Origin: Silurus meridionalis
Taxonomy: Eukaryota > Chordata > Actinopteri > Siluriformes > Siluridae
DNA length: 64,000 nt
Direction of reading: 5' to 3'
NCBI RefSeq assembly: GCF_014805685.1
Contig: NC_060896.1
Span: forward strand, 10,814,889 to 10,878,888
Numbering within the stretch: position 1 is the stretch's first letter; every line of letters begins with the position of its first letter. The notes below the pieces were generated by a model. That model was given only the letters and a program-made list of their open reading frames with translations. It made no database searches and was not told the DNA's origin. Both the position numbers and the translations under genes were made by a program. Below are positions 1 through 12,689 of this stretch, piece after piece.

Positions 1-2303
1 ATCGATACTAGCAGGTACGCTTACTAATGAAATCAGCTAAGGCTTATATTGATTGGTTTTATTCACTGATGCCAGAAGAACACAACAGATGTTCCAAATA
101 TACAGTTCTTATGTGGCACACCTCTATTAACAAAAAAGCATTTTTTGTAAGCTGTTGTTGGTCCAGATATAGAGACTGCATAAATCTCCAACATATTTAT
201 AATCACACTGGTTTAGAAGCAGTTAAGACTAATTTATTCTTACTTGACTGGTAACTGGGTCCATATTGTATACCTGTCTTTGGTTTATTTTTCCTCCCAG
301 AAATGCAGTTGATCCATGTGATTCAGAGCGTGAGCCTCTCTGTGCCAGTTCTCCCTCTCTTACTTTCTCTCCATCTGCTCACCATTTCTCTCTATGTCTC
401 ATACTGAGGGATTTTTTCCTGAATCATTTCCACACAAATAAATTCTTTTACTTTTCTAATTCAACATCATATTAGAAAACACACACCAATTTTGTAAACA
501 AAAAAATCATTCAAGAATCTTCCCCAAGCATGTACTGTACAATTCCTTGTATTTTTCACTATTACTGGTATTGGCAAGGACACAAGAGGGCATTAGTGAT
601 TTAGAATTTTGTAGACCACATTTCTAGGAGGTTCTTTCAAGTAAAATAATTGATCAACTGAAACTGAAAACAGTTGTCACATATCATGTAATTTATGCTA
701 ATTCATACAATGTGCCCTTGTCCATTCTCCACCAAAAACAATAGGCTAAAATACTCCATATACTTCACATTCATTGAGCAACACTAGTGAGATGACTGTC
801 AGTGATAGTCTATAATCCAAACCAGAGCAAATAAACTGTCGTGGGTGTTCGAAATTAAAATTTATATGGACGACTAATATTCTTTAAAAGACAGAGGAGG
901 GTTAACCATGCTAGCCCATTTATACAGACCTACCCTGCTGGGTTAAAGTTGTGACCATCATACAGCAGCTACACATTAAGAGTTTTGTTTAATAATTAAT
1001 CACTTTCACTGGTTGCTTGAATTCATCATTATTTTAGAGCCATTTTAATTAATGTGTCCATTTCTCCATCAACAGCTACAAAACTGATTGTGTTTCATGA
1101 TGACAGATTGTATAGAAGCATTGAAAAGCATACAGCAGCCACTGCTCTACTCTATTGAGGGGGAGGCATTGTTTACTTGGAATCATTCATGGGTGATGTC
1201 AGTTTGCTGGGTAAGAGCAAGATTCCTACTAGGATTTGCAGTGATGCAATGTTTGAGACCACAGAACTGGAACAATCCATGCAGTGTTTCCAAATGGAGG
1301 GAAGAAACAGAGCCAGTCCACAGGATGTGCCTCCTCAGCAACTGGATAAATATTCAATTAAAGTATGACTCACACCTATCCTGATTATCCATTCAAACTA
1401 TGACCTTTACCTACACATGGATGGTCTTTAAATCAATTGCCTTCTACAATACTCATCTAAAGCAGAAGACATCCAAATTATGTCATACAGTATTGATTTA
1501 AATAACATTCTTTTTTATATTTTTGCAACTTGTAGTTATGCCAAGAAAAATGTGTTTTATTTGTAAGGTTCTGTAATGATGCCTAACTATTTTAGAACCC
1601 GCCATGGGCAAAGAATAACTAACATTAGCTTACCAGATGAGGAATAAATGACATGAAAAAATATTCCAGCACGCTGTCGTTGTCTTGTATCACATAATGG
1701 AAAATAGCCTTATTTCTTTGGAGTCGTTTCTAACCTGGTCAATTACACAGAAACAAAAAGTCATATAAATGCCATCCTAATGATTTACAAACTAAAGTCT
1801 TTTACCCTGTAAATGTATTCCGTTTTTTTTCTTGTATAAATTCTCTAGGTCATGCATTTGAACTGCAGCTACTTTATTAGATGAGAATGGCAGGTTTCTA
1901 CTGGGAGCACAAGAGAGTCCAGTATCATGAGAGTGAACCGCATGCAGCTGAGACCGATGCTGCCAGTAGTTTATTTTTAGAGGGCTTTACCAATGCTGCA
2001 TAACCAAAAAAATGTCGATCAATCTACAACAGAGAGGATGTTGACACAGGACAGGAAATACACTCTTTTACCTCATATTGGTCTCTGAGGCATTGTAGCC
2101 ACAAGGATAAAACAGGGTATCTCCAAAATAACTGCTGCTGTATAAAGCAAAAAAAATTATAAAGTACTATAAAAGCTGACAATACAGTCAACTGTTATAG
2201 TTAAGATAAAAGGAAAACTAAAGTAACAAAATGTAAAAAGAAAAAAAAAAAAGATTCCAGAAGAAAGACAAAAAATAAAGCATCTTTTTCCTTTTAAATA
2301 AGA
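1..2303. other. Non-coding DNA, probably abtb3 intron 1
   Basis: AT-rich sequence with no open frame I recognise. abtb3 exon 1 lies to the right on the minus strand and ends in a splice donor at 18200, so this stretch is most simply part of that gene's first intron. The human orthologue has a very long first intron. I see no exon or clear transposon here. Confidence 0.5.

Positions 2304-2334
<31 letters not shown>
2304..2334. repeat. (ATT)n microsatellite
   Basis: About ten tandem ATT units, seen directly. Confidence 0.95.
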
Positions 2335-2336
<2 letters not shown>

Positions 2337-2691
2337 ATCCTGCACCTATAGTATCATGTCCTTTTATTATACATATTTACAGAAATTACTTGATTAGTTT
2401 TACCAATTTGCTTAAATTAACAGGTTATGTCTAAGCTAGCATGTCATCTTTGCTAATGCCATGTTAAACATGCATGTTTGTGCAGCTTATATTAATTGTT
2501 TTGACAGCAAGTCCAATTCAATGAGTCCAGGATTACTTTTGATTATTTACCACCAACTAATTCATTGTTATCAATACATCTGACTGGCAAGCCTATAGAG
2601 ATTGATTGTATCCACTTGAACAACTGCTTCATAAATAGTTACCCTAAAACTGGAACCATTTCTTTTGTATTTCTTACTGTAAGAAAGTTTT

Positions 2692-2757
2692 CAACCAAAA
2701 AATTGTGAAATTAATTGAATCAATTGATTCATTGATTAATTTCACAACTTTTTGGTT
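2692..2757. repeat. Short imperfect inverted repeat (hairpin)
   Basis: The left arm, starting CAACCAAAAAATTGTGAAAT, is repeated in inverse complement at the right end (TTTCACAACTTTTTGGTT). The arms differ by about one mismatch and a 3-base gap, and little loop is left between them. It could be a fold-back MITE or a hairpin. No gene is associated. Confidence 0.8.
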
Positions 2758-3959
2758 AAAATCTTCCTTTATTAACCTAATAAGACATGAACATATTATA
2801 TTTACATTCACTTACATATAATTTCTTAAAATTACTTTTCAGCCCTGAGTATTTACAGTATCTCCCTTTTCTGCACTGGAGCTGTTGTTTTTGTGGCTTT
2901 GAAACATAAGCCCTAAATTAAAACTAAATCTTTTGATAAAAGTAATGAAGTTTGACAGATCACTTCATACAACCCTCAGCTTAAGTGAACCTTCCCTTTA
3001 AATCCATCTCAAATCTATTTGTTTACGTTGAATGGTTATTGCACAACCCTCTTATGCACTCACAAGAAAAGACTTCATTGATCATAGCTTTTAAACAAAC
3101 TGGCTACAATCAAGCAGCATTCCTGAAAATTAGCAAACTAATTTCAATCTGAACTTCAGAGCTGGAGAGGATGCAAACAGAGGTCTATGTGCCATCTATC
3201 ATAATCACAGGCAGAACACATTTTTCCAATCTGCAGTGCAGCTTGACTATGGGGGAATGCGGTGCTTGGCAGGGGCATAAATATAAAGCGAGCCAGACAG
3301 CAGCACTTCTGATGGAGCATCTCGGGACAGATGGGGTGGTTGCATGACTTCTGAACAAAAGCCAGAGGGATTGGCAGGGGCACTGGCTTATTGTTCTGTG
3401 ATATCCTTTGACATGGGCGTTTAAGCATGTGTTGCTACTTTTGATGTAAACACATTTCTCTATAAAAGCAATGAATCGTAGCAAGAAGACTTTCAAATGA
3501 GAAAGGAGAGTACAGAGACGACAGGGGTAATTAATGTTCTTTTTTTTAACACTCACTTTAAAAACCTGACAGTTTTTGGCTATGCAGAATTTGGTGATGT
3601 TTATCAAAGCTCAATGTTTTATTTAGTATGTGCCAAGGAAGATGTTTTTAGTATGCATGCAAAATATAGATTATTGGTATGTTTGATGATATTAAATCTG
3701 ACCCATAAGTGTTAAACTCATAAAAAAAAGACAAATCAGGAGAGAAAACATGATAGCAAAGATAGCAAATTTGAAACGACATTTGCGTGCTTGAAAGCCA
3801 TTTTAATGTGGTTGAATTAATGCAATTCTGCAAAAAAGACAGTTTTCAAAGCATTTGCTGGCAGTTGTTGCTGATAAAGGTGGTATAACCAGTTGTAAAG
3901 TTTGGGGTTAGTATGTCTAGGCATTCAATCTTCAAATCTAAATGGGCTTGTTAAGCATC

Positions 3960-4320
3960 ACATTAGAGTTTTAGTCCCAATTCTTTTATAGAGGTTTTCC
4001 ACTAAATTTTGAAGTGTGACTGTTTTTTTTTTGTTTTTTTGCCTATTCAGCCACAAGAGCATTAGTAAGGGCAGACAGTGATGTCAAAAACCTCTGGTGT
4101 GCAGTTGGCATAACTCCACCACAAAGGTTTTTAATTGGGTTGATGTCAGGGTTCTGTGCAATTTTTCTGTAACAATTGTGAGCTTTACCTTCTGACCTTT
4201 TTTGACCTTTTGCCAATCATTTGGGGAAAGCTCACATATAGATGTAGTGGACAGGTGTCCGTGTTTAATATTATTTTTTCCATCAGTAAATGAAAAAACA
4301 TACATTTAAAGACGTTTTTG
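3960..4320 (-). mobile_element. Degenerate Tc1/mariner-like fragment
   Basis: Read on the minus strand, this matches the same family as the plus-strand copy at 46276-46540. Shared signatures are the 'dGGACACCTGTCC...CCCCAAA' head and the 'TGACATCAACCCAATTAAAA' type transposase remnant. It is heavily mutated with no open frame. The family call is by recognition of the consensus; boundaries are approximate. Confidence 0.6.
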
Positions 4321-4329
4321 TTTCTTTTT

Positions 4330-7179
4330 GTACTTATTGTCTAAAATCACATTCGAATGAGGATCTGAAACAATTTTTTGTGACAAATATAAAAAAATAA
4401 AGACAGGCTGAAGGAAAAATATTTTTCACAGCACAGCTATGTTAGTAAATGTTAGTTTATTTTTGGTTTTCAGTATTCTTATACTTATGTTAATGCTGTG
4501 CAAATATGACACCAAATATCAAGTAACATTATACAAATGCCCTTAATAAAAATCAGAAAGTACAAAGATATTATTAGATTTATTCAGGCTCATATTTCCT
4601 CTTACTGTAAATATCTACCAGCTATCTTATTTCTGTGGCACACTGGATCCAGCCATAGAAGATCGTGTGATGTTCAGAAAGGATCTACCCTTTCTGTTTT
4701 CACCTAATACTGATGTTTCCAAATTTGCTTTTGTATTATTGGGTACTGTTTTATGATTTGCTGTTACTTTTGTTGTTTGTTAAAGAGTTTTGAACATACA
4801 GATCACAATAATCCATCCAAGAAAAAAAAAAAAAACATGCCTATGCTATTGTTTTTCTCTCTATGCGATACCCCTAACTAACCACTAACATTGCCAATGC
4901 TCAGCCCTCTGTAATCATTTCCAAAATAGCTACTTCATTACAGCTGCATTAATGTATTTTCCTCTCGCATGACAGAGGCCAAGGTTTTGATTCTCTATGT
5001 GTATGTGTATTGAATGCTCTTCTGACCTGACTCAGTCATGAGGACAGCAGTGACTTCATGCAGAGGCCCCAAATCAATTTCACCTTCAGAAAGAATCACC
5101 TAAATGCTCTTCTCCAGCCCATAAAAGACGAATTATTGGTGCTTCCTCTTTTCCATGTCTTTAAAATAGCAATTTCCTACTTTAAATGTGGTTTCTCTGA
5201 AAATATTGTCCCAGTTACAAAGGCTGATGTAAGCTATGAAATCAGATGTAAGTGAACATAACCACATTATTTCCACATTAACTTGTCAAAGTTTTTGCTT
5301 TATATTTCTTTCTATTTTCAAGTGTTCTACATTATTCACAATTACATAATCATATAGGGAAAAAGAAGCCAGCAGCCTTTCTAGTTGTTCTTTGTTATTT
5401 AAAAGTAGGTCAATATAAAAAAATAAAATACACCATATGCTGATCTGACGGATCTTATACAAAAAAATTTTGTATTTTAAAATTCAGTTGTAGAATAGCT
5501 AAGATGTCTGGGGAAAAAACAGCATATGCAATATTCACACAATCTTTTGTAATGTTGCGTGGGAGAACAATATATACCTAAGTCATTTGTGAAATGTTGT
5601 AAGCCCTGTATAATCATTAACTGCAGGTTCTCTCTGTACTTTTTCTTTGGTTCAATTCATTTTTGTATATTTTGTGAATAAAAGTTGAAAATCCTCTATA
5701 TGGTTTTATAGTAATGTAAAATAATACATACAAATCTCAGGTTGAAGTCCACCTGGTTTGGTTTTAATGAAAAACACAGCTGGGTAGTGCGATTAGTGGT
5801 GAAGAAAAAAATGTAATGACATTCTCTATAGTCATGGACTTTTCATAAACTTTCTATAGGTCCTCGCCTTTTTATTTGAAAACCTATATTAAAAATGTCC
5901 TAGGCTGCATTGTAAGATTGTTGTAAATGGGTTTCCTGAGCGCTAGTCTAATTCAAGTCATAATTTCTTTACTTAGCATCTCACAGCCCCACCAAGGCCT
6001 AAGGGACTGCCAGGACTGGCTTCAACCTTCCTGTCAAATGGAGACTCATGAAGACAGTTTGGTGGCTTCATGTTTAGACAGCAGCCGGCCTACTTTCAGC
6101 TTCAGCAGAGAGTTTAAATGGACTAAATTGGTTGAATGAGTGCTTATGCAGACAGACTACCCTAAAAAAAATCCGTCTAAGTTCTATTAGGTAGGGCAGA
6201 ACAGAACTACAGGCTTATTTTCTCTGATATTATGATCCTCATACAAAAGTACAACCCAGTAGAAATTTGCACACATATAATACAGGAGCAAATAAAGAAA
6301 CAAGGCATTTTAAATATAACTGGTGATTACTGATGTACAACAAGCAACAATGATCTACGATGCGGGAGTGCAATGATAGCAAGAAGGGGTCACCTGAAAG
6401 TACTCTGACGCTGTAAATGAGATTACACGGATGAGACAATGATGATGATGAGATAAGGTCATTTTCAATTACTCCCTCACTCCTAAGGCCATTTGTGAAT
6501 GACAATGATTAAGAGTGAACTACAGGCCAAAATATAACTGCTCAGGGTCAAAACCATCAACCACATCCTAGCACATAGTACATGTCTTGTTATGTGATCT
6601 TTTTTCATCTTGCCTCACTAATAAAAACCAATGGCTGATCAGCAGTAAACATGTCTGGGCATGCAAACCTTTGCTTATATTTTAACTCCTTTTCACCTCT
6701 TATATGCTCAGGGTTCTGACTATTTGTTTGCAATTGCTTTGCTTCTACACCATTTCTCAGAAGAAATGTAAGATGTAAGAAAAAATTGTAAAAGTCGTAA
6801 GGCGTTTACAAACAAATAAGCTTTCAGATTCCCAAAATGCACATGATTAATGTTTGCAATAAGATTCCCAACCATATGCCTGTAAGATACTTTACCTAAT
6901 TCTCCTATTAGGCACCTGAACCTCTAAAATTACATGAGACATTCTGAAATAAGTCTCTGGAACCACTCGTGATTTATAAAACCCAAGCCAATGCACTAAT
7001 AGCATTGGAGATACACTAGACATGGAAATAAAGAAATCTTCTAAGCACAGAAAAGTAAAGAAAGCATCCTTTTTTTTTCTAATGACTACAAAGAAATGCC
7101 TGGAACACTATTAGTCAGTATTAATCATATTTTATCCTTTGTGGTCTTTTTAATATTCTCAGGAAATGGCACACTAATA
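4330..7179. other. Non-coding DNA, no gene seen
   Basis: AT-rich sequence with poly-A/T runs. Open frames are short and random-looking. A segment near 5030-5260 and another near 5930-6140 are less AT-rich but show no recognisable protein or repeat. Confidence 0.5.
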
Positions 7180-7520
7180 AGAGATGAGTGAGCCCATATT
7201 TGGGTAACCTCAAGACTGTAGTTTCCACCGCTTGTAATGAAGAACCTGGTGAACCCCAAAGATCCATGTGTGTTCTCCTAAACTGAGCCTTGACTATGGA
7301 AACTCATTAGCATGTTAGGTCTTAATGGATTCACTGCCTGCATACCTCACGTACTCGGCTATCCATCAGCTTAATTACAGACACCCAGCCAAGAACGGTT
7401 CCACTGTTGTCACCATGGGACACAATATGAATATTCTAATTATTCAGTCACATAGCATTTTCACTGACTAACTTTAACATGCACACAGCTCATCGGGGAT
7501 AACCAAATTTCTTTTAAAAA
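7180..7520. promoter_or_regulatory. Candidate conserved non-coding element in abtb3 intron
   Basis: This is a complex, non-repetitive block in otherwise AT-rich, low-complexity DNA. It carries homeodomain-type cores (TAATTA, ATTAG), an ATTAGCAT octamer-like word and GGGATAA. It resembles the style of vertebrate developmental enhancers, but only cross-species alignment could show conservation. Confidence 0.2.
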
Positions 7521-8025
7521 GGTGCATTTCGACTCTAATGCAAATATCCTCAAATAATGATCTCTGTGTGAGAGAAAAGCAATTCATTTATGTGGAAATA
7601 CTGCCGGCTTTTAAAAATGGTCTCTACATGGTCATCATGCAGTCTAACTCCTTCCATGAAATTAGATCCACACAGGAACAAGCACATGTTTCTAATAAAA
7701 ACGAAATGAAAACCAAAGAAACCCCAGGCACACACCTTCAGTGTGACAGTTGTGGAAAATGTTTTGGAAATCGACCCAAAAGGATCCTGACCTTTTCTAT
7801 GCGTCTGGCATGTTCAGTTTGTTTGCACATTATATCGTATGAACGTGAACATAAGACCACTTTTACTACTCAAATCACTCATGACAGCATGTGCGATATT
7901 TACACCATGCCTTGAAAAGTGAAATGTATATTTAAGTTCAAAGTGTAACATTATCACTAAAAGAGCCAATGTGTCCGTGTTGATAGTAAGGTTACAGCCC
8001 TGCCATAGTGGTGAAAACCAGAACA

Positions 8026-8028
<3 letters not shown>

Positions 8029-8060
<32 letters not shown>
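8029..8060. repeat. (CA)n microsatellite
   Basis: About 16 CA units, seen directly. Confidence 0.95.
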
Positions 8061-8062
<2 letters not shown>

Positions 8063-10007
8063 TTGATCAAATACCCACATTAACATATGTCCTTCTCAGT
8101 ACTCACAGCTGTATGGCACCTGTATAAAGACGGTGCAAAAAAATCTGAAGTTCTCTCCCTCTTTTTCTTTCTCAAGGACACCTCTTGCAACTATCCACTG
8201 ACAGATCATTTCATATGCATCATTACAAGTGTAATTCCACCCTCTAAGTACATAAGGCACAGATAGGTGTAATTAAGCCATGGTTGACTGCTTCCTATCT
8301 GCTTGCTTGGGTGTCTATTCTGCTGTAGGTTTTCTGAATCCTGAAGCGTATGGAACTGATCCAGCACTCACTATAGAAATAACCTGACATGAGATGATGG
8401 CAGTTCATCTCCTTGAGCTAAATGAATAATGATTTATCCTTGTTGGAAAAACTCTACAGCAAGAATATTTAGTAAGAGATATTAGATAACACAGTTTTGC
8501 TTCAGGGATCTATTAGGGGTATAATGCAATGCCCCTAGCTGTGTCTGTATCTGTATTTGTGGAATGCTCCAAAAAATCTGTATATGTTTTGAGGACTTAC
8601 AGCTAAAGTGAATGTGATCTAAACTGGAAGGTATCTAGTAATGCCTGCACTGTGTGCATCGTTGAATTCTGGCTTTTTTATTCCCAACATCACATACTTT
8701 ATGTTTAGAATTGTTTATAATTTTTCATTTAGTTCATAAACAAACTAATAATGAAAATGAAAAGCATCAATACCCAATCTTAAATCTTAACCCAACACCC
8801 CATATAAATTTGTGATAATCCTTGTTTAAAAAAAAATTAATTTAGTGCCGCTACTAATTATGTATGTATTTGCATATTTTGAGAATACATTAACATTTCT
8901 TCTCATATTCTATACCATTCCTAATGATTAAAAAATCCCTACTACACACTAATGCAGTTACAGTAAATATATCTGTAACACTGTTATAAACATCTATATC
9001 ACCACACAAGAAATAAACACTTCTGACATGTTAAAAGATTACTCTGTACTTTGTGATTACTCATCACAATTCCCTACTAACATGATCATTATGGCATAGT
9101 CTTTGCATTTTCCAAGTACTCTTACGTTCAGTTGATGCATTGTCTATGATGGCCTAATATAACATCTGAGAACATTTCTGCTAGGAATTGTACGCCCATT
9201 GGCTCAACTCAAAAATCAGAATGTTTTGTGCAGTCTTGTTGTGTTGTGTGTTTTTTGTGTCCAGTTTGCTAACAACTTAAAAATATTTTTTAAAGATAAA
9301 AGTGTATATAAACCATATTGTCCCGAATATACAACAATATTGTTTTGATTGGAAATGCATCTCAATAAATGTCTTATATTCCAGCTCTAGACTGTTACCT
9401 GTCAGTAATACCGTACACTCACAAAAATAGATGGCACCAAATACAGGTAAATGAGTTCCCCTAGACTGAAGCAACCTCATAAACTAAGATCGTTTACAGT
9501 ACCAGGACTGCATGATGCAGAGTGACAGTCCAGAACATAGCAGTTCAGAACTCAGCTAAGTAAACCAGCATATGAGGCAAGCTTATGAAGTAAATTTTAA
9601 ACTCATGGTAATAAATGCAGCCAAGTCATCTAACAACTGTCAAGCAGCCAAGAAATACGGTTTGTCAGAATGAAATGTTAGGAGATGGTGAGCCCAAAAA
9701 GACTTAGAAATGCTAATACCGGTAGTCAAAGAAAAAATCTTACCGCGGTCCTAAAAGCGAAAGGAAAAAGTGTATGTAGCTTGGGGTAAGTCTGCTCTGC
9801 GATTAAATACCTCAGGCATGAGTATGGGCATGTTTTTTCACAATGAGATGAACAGGCTAAGCTAATTGTTAGCTGGACCAGATGGACTGCAGGTTATATA
9901 GTGTATGCCATATGAAAAAAATTTGAAATGAAAAGAATGTTCTTTATAAAAGACAAGAGTTGGTCTTCAAAAAGCATTTTTCCAAAAGATACACTTTACA
10001 AAGGGCG

Positions 10008-10009
<2 letters not shown>
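8061..10009. other. Non-coding DNA, no gene seen
   Basis: No recognisable exon, transposon or RNA gene. The longest open frames are short and unsupported. Confidence 0.5.
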
Positions 10010-10060
<51 letters not shown>

Positions 10061-10086
10061 CACACACACACACACACACACATACA
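10010..10086. repeat. Composite (GT)n-(AT)n-(CA)n microsatellite
   Basis: About 21 GT units run into a short TATATATA core and then about 12 CA units. The whole tract is therefore self-complementary and could extrude as a cruciform or form Z-DNA. Confidence 0.95.
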
Positions 10087-10392
10087 CTTTTGAGAAAGTC
10101 TACGTAATTCTGTGAGTACTTTGAATGTGTGAGTGAGACAGTATGTAATAAACGTCTCACTGTTTTTCACAGTACAGTAATAATCTATCACCCCCTGTTC
10201 AGACCTGCCACTTCACACTGTGAACCTTCTGTTACTATGCTCCAACACAGTGTCCTAAATGCCACTAGAAGCTTGCAAAAGGAGGTCTACTGTACAGATT
10301 ACACACTGCAATGCCAAATCTGTGAGCTATGCAACAATCGTAACAATCGTGGCTTCCAAGAGGCAAGAATAAAGAAGGTGAGTTAAGAGCTT

Positions 10393-10447
10393 TCTGCAAA
10401 GGATCAACAATGGCAGCTTGGTAGTGCTGGGATTTGAACTTCCTCCT
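10393..10447 (-). mobile_element. Fragment of tRNA-derived SINE
   Basis: The words CAATGGCAGCTTGGTAGTG and GGGATTTGAACTTC match the complete SINE copy at 54128-54307 in the same orientation. Only the part around the B box survives. Confidence 0.6.
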
Positions 10448-11021
10448 TCCTCTTTCACTATTACTCACAGCAAGGCAATACTGGAACATCCCCAGTTCTC
10501 AGCAAACTACACCACCACTTTGACTAGTCAGACTTCACATTTTATTTGTCACACAACACTTCCTTCTGGCAGCCAGTCAAGTCTGACAGGTTTCCCCTCA
10601 AGGAGAGTGAAGCTATGGATTTATGATCCGAACACTGTCTATGCTTTCTCACTCACTCCTTATTTATTTAGCTTCTGGGTTTCTGAAAAAATGTGATTTC
10701 TTCTATAATTTTTCAACTGCATTCGAAGAAATTCCCAGATGAACCAAAAACATGCAAATGTTATTGAAAACAGAAGTCTCTAATGAGTTCTGTGTGTTCA
10801 GAATCTATCAGCATTAAGCTCATTTTATCAATATTTGAGTTGTTAATAGATTTTTGCATAAGTTAAATGGATTTCAGAAATGCTGACTTTGTTTATACTA
10901 CATATTTCTTTACTTAATGGCGTAAAAATTTAATTCAATCATTACATTTGTTTAATCAAAATAAATATGCTATTTTATCTTTCAAGTACAATTAATATAT
11001 AAACGTGGCATGGCAACTCTA

Positions 11022-11290
11022 CTGTCACTAGCCACGCCCCCCATCGACACTCGCAGAACCTCGCCCTCATACTAATCACCTTCACCTGCCTCCAATCTAC
11101 ACCCCTTCCTTTATAAGGCCCCTGTGCACACCCACTCACAGTCCGATCTACGGTACATTCTGGCGATCATTCCTGGACTACCTGTGTTTCGGAATATACC
11201 CGTTTTCCGGTACATGCTGCTTCCTAGCTTCTGTTTGTTTCCCAAGACTAATAAACGTCCTATTCGTATTCTGGTTTCCGACTCTTGATC
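11022..11290 (+). mobile_element. Probable 5' LTR of Ty3/Gypsy remnant
   Basis: Begins with TGTCACTAGCCACGCC, has a TTATAAGG TATA-like word near 11112 and an AATAAA signal near 11250, and is followed about 45 bp later by a gag-like start. This is the expected order for a Gypsy LTR and leader. No matching plus-strand 3' LTR is seen, so the boundaries are inferred. Confidence 0.5.
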
Positions 11291-11333
11291 ATAGCGTGAT
11301 AGAAGATCGGACCTATACCAAACACTCACCTTA

Positions 11334-12430
11334 ATGGATCCGCAACCGGGTTCTGTTTCGGATCCCATCAAGGAACTTGATGCCGCTCTCCGGGAGGCTT
11401 TCACCGCCGTCTGGGATACGGATGGACGAGGGGAAGGTGAAGGCGGTGCGGGACTGGCTCCACCCCAACACCACCAAGAATGCTTCCTGGGGTTCACCAA
11501 CTTCTACCGCCGGTTCATCCAGGGCTTCAGTCTGGTCACCGCCCCGCTCACCTCTCTGCTGAAGGGGAAGGCCAAGACCATTACGTGGATCCCTCCTTCT
11601 CCCCCGTGGAACAGAATTACGACATCGGGAACCGGGAACTCCTCCTCCTTAAGGAGTGGCGTTATTGGCTGGACCACAAGAACCTCCAATACCCGTGAGA
11701 AGCCAAATGCTTAAACCCCCTGGCAAGGAGGATGGGCGCTGTTCTTCACTCGCTTTGGCTGCACCATCGCGTACCATCTGGGCTCCAAGAATGGCAAGGC
11801 GGACGCCCTGTCCCGGGCCCCGACGAAGCCACGGATCCTGAACCCATCATCCTTCCCAAGCTGATCCTCTGCCCCATCATCTGGGAGTTAGAGGAGGAGA
11901 CTTGAGCAGCAGCGCAAGGAGAGCCCACCCCCGTGGGGTTCCCGGAAGTAAGGACATTCGTCTCCGGGCCATGCGGTCAGTCCCTGCTGAAGTCGATTTA
12001 TGAAACCCCAGGTTCCGGTTATCTGGGGAAAATAAAAAACCCTCCTCCTAGCCCAAGCCGCTACTGGTGGCCTGGAATGAGCGGTGAGTTCTCCCGATTC
12101 ATCCAAGGCTGCCCCGTCTGTGCCATCTCGAAGACGCCATCACATTTACATGCAGGAAAGCTGGTCCTCCTGCTTATCCTGCAACGGCTGCTGTCACACC
12201 TGGGGATTGACTTCATCACCGAACTGCCTCGTTCGGATAGTAACACCTGCGTCCTTGTGGCCATGAACCGCTTCTCTAAGGCCTGCAAGCTGGTCCCTCT
12301 CTGTGGCCTGCCCACAGCTTTAGAGACTGCCGAGGCATTGTTCCATCATGTCTTTCAGAACTTCGGCTTTCCCGAGGAAATCATGTCCGACCGGGGACCC
12401 CAGTTCACATCCCATGTGTGGAAGGCGAAA
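11334..12430 (+). mobile_element. Broken Ty3/Gypsy retrotransposon (gag start, RT/RNase H, integrase)
   Basis: A gag-like start ([16 protein letters not shown]) is joined directly to the end of reverse transcriptase ([15 protein letters not shown]), so most of gag, protease and RT are missing. RNase H follows in another frame ([17 protein letters not shown]). Integrase at about 11933-12430 shows the zinc-finger end (RYWWPGM...CPVCAISK) and core pieces ([27 protein letters not shown]). Several frameshifts and internal deletions make it non-functional. It is related to the chromoviral Gypsy elements common in fish. Confidence 0.85.
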
Positions 12431-12469
12431 AGTAAAAGAAAAGCCCTTCATAGGAAGATGAAAACTGCT

Positions 12470-12645
12470 CTATGCCATCATTGGCACCTAAATACCAGCC
12501 ACTGAGAATCTTCATCAGTAGATGTCTATGCAGAACACATAAAATCATCAGCAACTCCTCCCTTCCTAGTCGCAAACTGTTCAACCTCCTACCATTTAGG
12601 AAGAGATACAGGAAGAACTCGTGAAAGTGGCGGAAAAATCAAGCC
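12470..12645 (+). mobile_element. LINE fragment, L2-like 3' coding end
   Basis: Words such as CAGAACACATAAAATCATCAG and CAACCTCCTACCATTTAGGA resemble the end of the L2-type ORF2, which encodes the remnant of a 'NSFFPxAIRLLN'-like tail in fish. It abuts the Gypsy integrase fragment abruptly. Recognition is from consensus memory and boundaries are approximate. Confidence 0.45.
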
Positions 12646-12689
12646 TTACAGATGCTACAGGTGTTGTATTGTATACTGGTGAATCTCTG

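Noticed and set aside
7538..7915. 125-codon frame with CDSCGKC and CSVC, zinc-finger-like
   Set aside because: Spacing and following histidines do not fit a zinc-finger family. It has no splice context and lies in presumed intron; chance is the simplest explanation.
9967..10191. Frames rich in Cys-Val or Thr-His around CA repeats (also 17373, 21350, 26720)
   Set aside because: Translations of dinucleotide repeats.
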